Of a DNA stretch of 64,000 nt, positions 56,276-64,000 are shown one piece after another (the first letter of the stretch is position 1; every line of letters begins with the position of its first letter). The stretch comes from Sipunculus nudus. Taxonomy: Eukaryota > Annelida > Sipuncula > Golfingiida > Sipunculidae. The translations under genes and the position numbers were made by a program. Under the pieces are notes generated by a model. It made no database searches. It was not told the origin of the DNA and was given only the letters and a program-made list of their open reading frames with translations. The stretch lies in assembly GCA_026874595.1 (NCBI GenBank), contig CM049320.1, forward strand, positions 47,442,714 through 47,506,713, given 5' to 3'.

Positions 56276-56977
56276 ATGGCATATAGTCGTCACCAGCTTG
56301 GTCTGCCTGGGCACTGGGGATCTCGTCAACGTCCTTGCAAGCATTGTAAAACACATTTAGCCAAGTATCCTGAAAACGATTACAGTTTTTCTGCTTGGTG
56401 CGGACACTCGTTCAACTGTCCACGAGGTGGGTGTAATTCCAAGCTGTTCTCTCTACTGTGTGACGTGTCGGAATTTCATGATGATCATTTCCGCTGCCGC
56501 AGAGATGAGTCTTTAGAAGATTTAATCTGGGCCTACCGCACTTCCGTGCTGGAATTCAGTGACTGTGACGTGTTTTACGAAAGGAATTTTCACTACGTTC
56601 CCAAAGTGCCTGCAGATAGAAAGAAACGGATCTTTGAAACCCACAGTACTCCCATCCATGTGACACCGGCTGATACACTGAATTATCCCAGTATATACCA
56701 ACATAAAATCTGGGAAGATAAATTCCAGGTGACAAATATCCACGCCCGAAATCGTGAAGTCGGCTTCAGTAAAACACCGGAAAGTACAGACTATATTACG
56801 CTCGAGAAAACACCGTTCAAGAAATATCTGATCGGGCACGTGATTCGCAATCATTTACGTACGGCTAACGTTTACACTTACCAAGGTCACATCAACGAAA
56901 ATAAAACTGTGGAGATAATTAAACACCTGGCAGCACGTACATTGGGCCACAGGCGCTTGAATAGCTGTTTGTGTTGA
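56276..56977 (+). CDS. orphan Cys/His-rich protein, intact
   Basis: 233 residues, with a strong ACCATGG start context. The first 70 residues hold PCKHCKTH, AWCGHSFNCPRGGCN and LLCDVSEFHDDHFRC. This spacing of Cys and His fits one or two zinc sites. The remainder is mixed, with KTPFKKYLIGHVIRNHL near the end and a short cysteine tail (NSCLC). No family is recognised. The last 30 bases fall inside the left arm of a long inverted repeat, so an inverted copy of the gene's end lies near 57,575-57,596. Confidence 0.7.
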   Translation: MAYSRHQLGLPGHWGSRQRPCKHCKTHLAKYPENDYSFSAWCGHSFNCPRGGCNSKLFSLLCDVSEFHDDHFRCRRDESLEDLIWAYRTSVLEFSDCDVFYERNFHYVPKVPADRKKRIFETHSTPIHVTPADTLNYPSIYQHKIWEDKFQVTNIHARNREVGFSKTPESTDYITLEKTPFKKYLIGHVIRNHLRTANVYTYQGHINENKTVEIIKHLAARTLGHRRLNSCLC

Positions 56978-57107
56978 TCTTGGTTTAAATAGTGTTCAAT
57001 TTACCTTAACAACAATCCCCTACCGTTTAATGAGCATGTTATATCGTTGGCCGGTACTTGTTTATATAATAGATATACAAGGCCGGCTTCCAAGTCTGCG
57101 GACGAGT
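56948..57107. repeat. inverted repeat, left arm
   Basis: About 160 bp matching the inverse of 57,429-57,596, with a 320-bp loop between. Matches include CAGGCGCTTGAAT, TTTGTGTTGATCTTGGTTTA, CAATCCCCTACCGTTTAATG and CAAGTCTGCG. It includes the 3' end of the gene at 56,276. Confidence 0.85.
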
Positions 57108-57428
57108 CTGTATCCATTAAGCGACGAACAGACAGATTTATCCCAGATTACTATTTCCATCATTATCAACCAATCAGGTGTTAGGTTCCAGGGGGGAATC
57201 CTTACTGCTGACCAAGACACATGGGGATTTCCTTGTTTGGGGTAACAGCTGCTTAATGGATCCAGACTAGTTACAAATAAGAGCTCATTACACGTGGTAC
57301 ACTGTGTGTATTGGAATTGTTGATGCTTTTATAGAAAGAAGAACTGGCCATTTAACCACTGTAAGTTTCTTCCTTCGAAAATCTTTGAAATATTTGGGAA
57401 TTTCCATTGATTTCTTGTATCATCGCCT
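57108..57428. other. loop of the inverted repeat, no gene
   Basis: 320 bp without a convincing reading frame or motif. Confidence 0.5.
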
Positions 57429-57596
57429 ACTCGTTCGCAGACTTGGATGCCGGCCTTGTGTATCTATTATATAAACAAGTACCGGCAAACGATATAACAT
57501 GGTTTAAAGCTCATTAAACGGTAGGGGATTGTTGTTAAGGTAAATTGAACACTATTTAAACCAAGATCAACACAAATAGCGATTCAAGCGCCTGTG
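57429..57596. repeat. inverted repeat, right arm
   Basis: The inverse of 56,948-57,107. It lies just before the promoter of the last gene. Confidence 0.85.
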
Positions 57597-57633
57597 ATTG
57601 GGCCCTGATCTTACTGTTACCAAGGGAACTATC

Positions 57634-57660
57634 ACTTCCGGTAAAAAAGTGGTATAAAAG
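57634..57660 (+). promoter_or_regulatory. ETS-like motif and TATA of last gene
   Basis: ACTTCCGGT at 57,634-57,642 and TATAAAAG at 57,653-57,660. The ATG at 57,665 is too close to this TATA, so the start at 57,710 (57 bp) is preferred. Confidence 0.6.
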
Positions 57661-57709
57661 CAGAATGCGAACTGTGTATTTTTCACTTCTTACCCGACCG
57701 GAGAATTGG

Positions 57710-58164
57710 ATGTCCACAAATTTGATGGAAATAATGCTGCCGCCCGGAACTGTGCCTGCCACCATCCCGTTTCCACAAACCCAACTGGAAGAAGGGGAGT
57801 TACCCCGTCCCAATCACGGAATGGGGGCCGCAGAACAAGAACCCGCACCAGATGTGGAAGAAATGGCAAACAACATCAACGAATTCCTCGCTAGCCTGGG
57901 GCCGCCACCCACCACAGAGCAAACGGGGTCCACCCCACCTACACCCCCAGAAAAAAAGAAAAAACGTAAACGTCCTGTTCCCGAGAAGAAACAACCATCA
58001 AAACGGATCAAACGCCAGCAAGTTGTTCCTGATGATGATGAAGATGCCAAAAGAAAGAAGAAAAGAAAATCATCAGCAAACTTGAACTTTATTTCAATAA
58101 GATTGAAACAAACGTCAGTCTTATCAAGGAACTTCTAGTTAAGCTGCAAACCTATAAACATTAA
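57710..58164 (+). pseudogene. acidic/basic disordered protein with coiled-coil end
   Basis: From 57,710 the frame reads LPPGTVPATIPFPQTQLEEG, an acidic region (APDVEEMANNINEFLASLG) and then Lys-rich clusters (KKKKRKRPVPEKK, KRIKRQQV) that look like nuclear localisation signals. Near 58,050-58,070, in A-rich sequence, the frame should change. The long frame ends RLKQTSVLSRNF at 58,138. The overlapping frame to 58,164 gives KLELYFNKIETNVSLIKELL, a heptad-like coiled coil that looks more protein-like. No family is recognised. Nuclear, DNA- or chromatin-associated function is inference. Confidence 0.5.
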
Positions 58165-58336
58165 GCGTTTCATATGTTTGTATTAAATTAAAGTTTTGTA
58201 TTTGGATGATACAATGCCTTTTTTTTCTTTCTTTATGACGTGTAGGATATGTATAGGTGCGTGCATGTTTGAAAGGAACCCAACCCCCCGCCAACTCCAC
58301 TAAAGTTTTCGCCCACCGTTAAACACCACCCGGTCA
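58165..58336. other. spacer before right TIR
   Basis: ATTAAAG near 58,188 could be a polyadenylation signal. The left-end tandem array has no counterpart here. Only a short GC-rich CCACCCGGTCAACCG-like stretch is seen. Confidence 0.5.
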
Positions 58337-58705
58337 ACCGCCAGGGGGCCCCCTCCCACCCCTCCCATCCCCACTCGGGCTAAAGCACCAAGTCCGCATT
58401 TTGTCACAGAACTCTCCCACTTATTCACGACTGTTTTACCAACTCTACCAAGTATGTCATTTATTACGAATTTTGTCACTTATTATGAATTTTATGTCAC
58501 TCATTACGAACTCTACCAAGGATGTCACTTATTACGAATTTTGTCACTTATTACGAATTTTTTGGGCACTTATTCCAGTTTGTCACTAATTACGAATTTT
58601 TTGGGCACTTATTCCAGTTTGTCACTTATTACGAATTTCTTGGGCACTTATTCCAGTTTGTCACTTATTACGAATTTTTTGTCACTTTATATATATAGCA
58701 CTACT
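58337..58705. repeat. right terminal inverted repeat with iterons
   Basis: The inverse of 26,449-26,798. The outermost 60 bases or so are identical in the two copies. It carries about eight iterons (CTTATTACGAATTTT type). Length differs from the left copy by about 19 bp because of iteron indels. Confidence 0.92.
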
Positions 58706-58711
58706 TAAAGT
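58706..58711. repeat. target-site duplication of Polinton, right (TAAAGT)
   Basis: A 5/6 match to the left copy TAAAGA. Confidence 0.7.
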
Positions 58712-59059
58712 TCTTAATATATATGATTGCAAAACTTATACTCTGTCAAGACTGTCATGAAGAAAAAGATTATAAGTTTTGAGGTACTGTGATGCATATG
58801 AAAAATTTACAGATGGACAGGCAAGTGGACAGATTGGACTGATACCTTTATTTCACTCTCAGGGGAATATTGCATTCAAGTTTATATTAAACCATATTTT
58901 TTGCATATCCACTTTTTCCATTTATTGTTTTTATCAGATTCATTTTTTTTTAATTAACAAATTTTATAAATTTGAATTAAAAAATCTACAAAAATAATAA
59001 GTTAAAATATCAGACTTGTAAATTGCATCATTATTTAACCAGAGTTTAGCTCACATCAG

Positions 59060-59128
<69 letters not shown>

Positions 59129-60940
59129 GCCTATATATATATATATATATTATTTTTAAATCACAAACATTTAAACTGAATTTAAAAGTTATAATGCCAC
59201 AACATGGCATCTTCAAGATTATTCCTTGAATCATTATTATAATTTGTTTGTACATAGGAGTTTTCAGTACATGCTTAACTTCTGAAATAAAAGATTCACT
59301 AAATTTGATAAAATAAAAACCCCTTTTCAAATAGAGTATACACACTGTTGGTTGGATGATCGAGGGACAAACAATATCATTATGCTTATTACTATCTCTG
59401 CTCTAATTTATTACTGGAATAAATATTCAATTTCACACCTGGTGAACTTTTTACTCTTCTGAAGTAAGGAATTCCTTATCTGATGAACGTCCACACTTTC
59501 ATAGCAATACTGGCAACACTTTGTGGACACAATTAAATGTACACTTTAATCTTTGTAACCCTGGAGGCACAATAAAAAATCTTAAAAGTGGCAGCCTAGA
59601 ATAAGAATGGATCAAATACAGAAAATTATAACATTCATCTAGTTTATGCACTATCCTGGAGGGGGGGGGGGGTGCAGGCCAGAGGGGAAGCCTGTCAGTA
59701 GTGGCCAAACTGAGCCAAAGCAATTAAGCTGCCTGGAGTGGGTAATTACATAACACAGATGAAGGCTGTACTAGGAGAACTTGATGTAAACAACACTTGA
59801 CATTGCTAATACAAAATTTAATAAAAGCTACTCTTTTCAATCAGATTTCAAAAGCTTAAATCCTTATGTGTACATGCTGTGAACAGCACTTTCAGGGGGG
59901 AAAATGTGCCTTGGCTATAGTTGGACATAATTTAAGGCATTGATTATTGATTTATGTTAATAACTTGAAAAAACGCAAAAATTCCGTTTAATTTTGAATA
60001 TACAATTGAATCTTGATTAAATAAAGTTATATCCCTGAAAAAAATGTCTCTAGCTTCAGCGATTCTCATGTTAGGCGAGTAAATATATTTCCTGATTTAT
60101 TACAAGGTACATTATGTTCGGGCAAATTACTTCAACAAATTACGCAATACTGACCTAATTTTTTGGTATGTACATGGAAATCAGGACGGATCCAGGATTT
60201 AGGAAAAAAAAAGGGGGGGGGGTCCAATCAAGGAGGACTAAAGAAAACGCTAAAAAAAGGTCCCCATGCAGGTCTGCAGAAGGGGGTCAAGGCCGTAAAG
60301 TTTTGTCTGAAACAATTAAAACAAGTTTACTTCGGATGAAAAAAGGGGGCTCCAGACCCTCTTCACCCTCCCCCCTGGATCCGCTTCTGGAAATGTATGG
60401 AAGAATATAACGTATACTAAATATGAACGAAGAGATATCAGTGGTTTTGATATCAGGCAGTCGACTTTTTGAAGTGTAACAATGGACTTTTAATGGAAAA
60501 CACAGGTTTTTCCGGACAAGACCATGACTATAGCTTAAATGACTTATAGTCAGCTGGGCTAAAATAAAAATAAAAAAAAGAAAAACACGATTTCACGTCT
60601 CGGATGGCTTCCCGGAGTGGCATCCGACCTCCCGAGAGGCATCCGGCAGACCAACCGATTTGGCATGTGAAATGTGACATCCGACATCCGAGTTTTAATC
60701 CGTACCGTGTCAACGACTGGCACTGCAACGTCCCTCGCAAAATGATGTTGTACAGGGTCGCTGCCAATGTTTTGAGTGAGGTCAAGGAAAGAAGAGGGAG
60801 TGTTAAGTCACTGACATTCGGATCAAAATACAAGGTTATTTTTTGTTACAAAACATACACAAACGGATTGTACTCACGGGTGAGCGATAATGCAAGGCCA
60901 TATGGGATGGTTTGGATGGCAGGCTCCAGGGTACCTAGAT
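58712..60940. other. non-coding host DNA
   Basis: AT-rich, with a compound AT/GA microsatellite at about 59,070-59,150. No gene recognised. Confidence 0.6.
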
Positions 60941-61115
60941 ATCTCGGACCTCCTACATCTCGGCCCACATGAAGTCGGACCATTTCAGATCGAACCATTA
61001 CGATCTCGGACCATTTGGCCGACGATCTCTGCCCACTTTGTATCAGGCTACTACGATCTCGGACCACTTTGTTGATCATCGGGCAACCACGATCTCGGAC
61101 CAAGTTAACATACGT
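60940..61115. repeat. inverted repeat with GATCTCGGACCA motif, left arm
   Basis: Four or more copies of ATCTCGGACC-type motif (for example ACGATCTCGGACCATTTGG). ACATCTCGGCCCACATGAAG matches the inverse of 63,690-63,725 (CAAAGTCGGACCACTTAG and CATCTCAGCCCACAC). Confidence 0.7.
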
Positions 61116-61689
61116 CCTGCCTGGTTAAACTGTTATGAAATAACCGAGGTTATGTTAACAATACACATTGGGAATATTGGGAGCCACTATAGAACGCGGG
61201 CTTCGCTTCTGTTGAGGAAAATATAAATAATACTGTCTCCTCTCATTCCCTGAGGAATTAAGAAAATTAAGCTTTGGGGGCAACCCCCACACCCCCGTTC
61301 AGACGGGGAACCCAGGTTCCCCGGACCCCTCATCCTCTAATATAATAAACTCAAGTTATGAGCAAAATAAAATACGGGAATTCTCAGGAAAATAATATGT
61401 ATTGGCCTTTTTCAAGAAAAAAATTTATTATGCGACACCCGTTGTGCCTAAGGTAGGCTGAAGCCCGCGTTCTATAGTTCTGCCGAATATTGAACTAAGA
61501 CGACCCATGCCTCTACACAGATGCCTCTACACAGGCTAACAATATTATTTCGTCTGAGTGCGATTCAGATGTTAAAAATTCCAATTGGACAGGCCTACAA
61601 CATTGATCAGTATAATTATCCACTCATAAAACAGATTTCTGGCACACACACACACACAATTTATAAAAGTTTGTGTGAAACACAAGACA

Positions 61690-62050
61690 TCATATTTTAA
61701 CTCAAAGAGAACTGACAGATTTTATTAGAATTTAATATATACAATATAAAAAGAGGTATGAAAAATGAAATATGAAATATGAAAAATCTACATAAACCAA
61801 AAATGCTTAATTGAGCATGTGTTAATCAAAGAATCGGAACAGGTGTATTGCTGTTACATAGCTATACAATTCAACTACTGTCCAACAAAATATTACTGAG
61901 TGAAATCGGTTGTAGTTTCGATATATACATAAAACATATATTCAAATGTGGGAAACGATTGACACCATATTTAAACTCAAAGAACTGACAAAGTTTATTA
62001 GAATTTAGTATGTACAATATAAAAAAAGATACAAAAACCAAAATATCATC
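61690..62050. repeat. two-copy repeat, about 277-bp period
   Basis: ACTCAAAGAGAACTGACAGA (about 61,699) and ACTCAAAGAACTGACAAAG (about 61,976) begin two similar blocks with TTTATTAGAATTTA and TACAATATAAAAA. Confidence 0.7.
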
Positions 62051-62249
62051 AATAGAACTAAAAAAAATCACACTCATCGTATATTACAGAGTGAAAACAG
62101 TTGTAGTTTAGACATGTATACATGAAACAAAAACAAGCAATTTATCATCTTAAGAGTTACAATAAACTTATTTACACCAGATTTTCCTTGCACAAAATTT
62201 TATAGCCTATACTAAACCATTCTGATTAGAAATGCATTTTTATTTTGTC

Positions 62250-63405
62250 TGTCTATCATTCAATCTTTCTCTCATTCAGTATTTCATTTATTGAATCATT
62301 CATTCATTCAATCTTACGTTCGTTCAATCTTTCATTCATGCTGATCTTTCTTTCATTCAATTTATCTATCATTCAATATTTCTTTCATTCAATCTGTCTA
62401 TCATTCAATATTTCTTACATTCGTTTTTTCATTCATTCATTCAATTTTTCATTCATTCAATCTTTTATTCATTTTGTCTGTCTATCAGTAACTTTTTCTC
62501 TCATTCAATCTTTTCATCAGTCAACCCTTCATTCATTTAATCTTTTTCTCATTCAATCTTTTATTCATTTAATTTTCCATTTATTCAATTTTTTCTTTCA
62601 TCTAATCTTTCATTCATTCATCCTTTCATTCTGTCTGTCTTTCATTCAATCTTTCTTTCATTCATGTTGTCTGTCTATCATTCAATCTTTCTTTCATTCA
62701 GTGTTTCCATCATTCAATCTTTCATTCATTTAATCTTTCTCTCATTCAATCTTTCATTCATTCAATATTCCATTCATTCAATCTTTTCTTTCATTCAATC
62801 TGTCCATCATTTGATCTTTCTTTCATTCATTCTTTCAATCATTCATCCATTCTTAGATTCCGTCTGTCTATCATTCAATCTTTATTTCATTCATTTTGTC
62901 TGTCTATCATTCATCTTTCGTTTTTTGAATCATTCATTCATTCAATCTTACGTTCCTTCAATCTTTCATTCATTCTTATCTTTCTTTCATTCAATCTTTC
63001 ATTCATTCAATCTTCCTTTCATTCAATCTTTTCTTTCATTCAATCTGTCCATCATTTGATCTTTCTTTCATTCATTCTTTCAACCATTCATCCATTCTTT
63101 CATTCCGTCTGTCTATCATTCAATCTTTCTTCATTCATTTTGTCTGTCTATCATTCAGTCTTTCATTAATTGAGTCATTCTTTCATTCAGTCTTATGTTT
63201 GTTCAGTCCTTCATTCTTTCTTATCTCTCTTTCATTCAATCTGTCTATCATTTAATCTATCTTCCATTCATTCATTCAATCTTTCATTCATTCTGTCTCT
63301 ATCATTCAGTATTTTTTTTTTATTTCAATCTTCCATTAATTTATTCTTTCATTCATTCAATCTTCCGTTCTTTAATCTTTCATTCAATCATTCTTTCTTT
63401 ATCAC
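62250..63405. repeat. degenerate (CATT/TTCAATC)n satellite
   Basis: Over 1.1 kb built from TTCATTCATTCAATCTTTC-like units with longer-range near-repeats. Long open frames here (Ser/Phe/His-rich) are by-products of the repeat. Confidence 0.95.
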
Positions 63406-63609
63406 ACACTATACACAAACTTTAAAATTAAATTTATTTATTAATTATGATTAAGACAATATGTAGCAAATGATTAATGGTGGAGAGAATAAGAGAGAGA
63501 TAATAAGAGAGAGGCAATAATAATGCATGGAGTAAGCAAGGCTTTTTCTTGTTTTAACAATTAGCTTTAACATGGTTTGAAGACAGAACATATACATTTG
63601 ACAACAACA

Positions 63610-63742
63610 TCATGAGTCTGCTCGATTTCTGAACAGGTCCCAAATAGTGGTCCGAGATCGTCGACCCAGTGGTAAGAGATGGTACTAAGTGGTCCGACTT
63701 TGTGTGGGCTGAGATGTAAAAGGTCCGAGATCTCCAGAAAGC
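63610..63742. repeat. inverted repeat with GGTCCGAGATC motif, right arm
   Basis: The inverse partner of 60,940-61,115 across the satellite. It includes GTGGTCCGAGATCGTCGACC and AAGTGGTCCGACTTTGTGTG. The two arms delimit a 2.8-kb unit that may be a mobile or duplicated element. Confidence 0.65.
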
Positions 63743-64000
63743 GGCTCTAGCCATGACAACCTGACTCAGTAGGCAATCAGATAATTCTGCTGGTAAGCCT
63801 ACTTGAGACGTGGTACTAGTAATATTGAGAAATGTATCGCAGTGGTCTTGCATCAGGTTGCCTTCATATTGTGGTAAACGGCCCATAATCTCAATATTAT
63901 GCTAAGAATGATGAATTTACACAATGGTATACATGTCAGGGCCCTGACTGGACAGTCTTATTTTAATATTAATCAACATAAGCCATTACATGCCTGATTA

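Larger units (their letters stand above)
26449..58705. mobile_element. 32.3-kb Maverick/Polinton-type virus-like element
   Basis: Inverted terminal repeats beginning AGTAGTGCTATATATATAAA bound a block holding the hallmark Polinton set. That set comprises protein-primed PolB, DDE integrase with chromodomain, packaging ATPase and duplicated major capsid genes. I found no adenain-like protease. At 32,257 bp the element is larger than the commonly cited 15-20 kb. The extra length comes from minus-strand accessory genes, duplicated capsid and 'WEVAL' genes and non-coding repeat arrays. Many long genes are interrupted, while several accessory and structural genes are intact. Polintons are thought able to form virions. 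Whether this lineage does cannot be told from the sequence. Confidence 0.95.

Noticed and set aside
62245-63454. Long Ser/Phe/His-rich frames
   Set aside because: They follow from the CATT/TTCAATC satellite and have no other coding sign.

Overview
The window is a piece of an invertebrate animal genome. It is AT-rich and dense in microsatellites and transposable elements, and I see no tRNA, rRNA or convincing host protein gene. A marine mollusc would fit the repeat content, but that is inference. Three large elements explain most of the structure, and the host DNA between them is mostly simple repeats and decayed, duplicated sequence.

Left part (1-17.8 kb). Non-coding DNA carries a 363-bp-period tandem duplication at 0.76-1.36 kb. 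A minus-strand Ty3/gypsy-type LTR retrotransposon lies at 6,500-12,018, with 364/363-bp LTRs. Its pol is decayed and I see no gag. It sits beside a remnant of a non-LTR (LINE-type) element at 12.1-13.1 kb, and a palindromic repeat family occurs on both sides of it. From 13.2 to 16.5 kb there are old, diverged duplications. A 6,940-bp element (17,819-24,758) has very long terminal inverted repeats, a 21-bp tandem array in each arm and a perfect 6-bp target duplication (AGATTC). I can see no gene inside it.

Central part (26,449-58,705). This is a 32,257-bp Maverick/Polinton-type element, that is, an integrated virus-like DNA transposon. It has roughly 350/369-bp terminal inverted repeats built from iterons and a near-perfect 6-bp target duplication (TAAAGA/TAAAGT). 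It carries a protein-primed family B DNA polymerase preceded by an OTU-like domain, an FtsK/HerA-type packaging ATPase, a retroviral-type integrase with a chromodomain, and two tandem double-jelly-roll-type major capsid genes. It also has three paralogous 'WEVAL' structural proteins, a set of basic or low-complexity virion-like proteins, a protein with two PC4-like domains, and several orphan genes. Replication, packaging and capsid genes all point right. Accessory genes on the minus strand lie at 27.9-31.9 and 50.6-52.6 kb. Divergent promoters at 31.9-32.0 and 52.6-52.8 kb each hold three CCGGAA (ETS-like) motifs. Many genes have a TATA box 36-43 bp before the ATG, most often exactly 42 bp. 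Accessory genes have TATA plus ETS-like motifs, while capsid-type genes have TATA alone. This suggests two expression classes.

Most of the long replication and capsid genes are broken by frameshifts, often at A or T runs, and by in-frame stops. The copy is therefore probably a decaying one, or it contains homopolymer sequencing errors, or both. Several genes are intact: 30,277-31,893, 52,809-53,423, 53,546-54,805, 54,842-56,119 and 56,276-56,977.

Right part (58.7-64 kb). Non-coding host DNA contains a large (CATT)n-like satellite flanked by an inverted repeat with a 'GATCTCGGACCA' motif.
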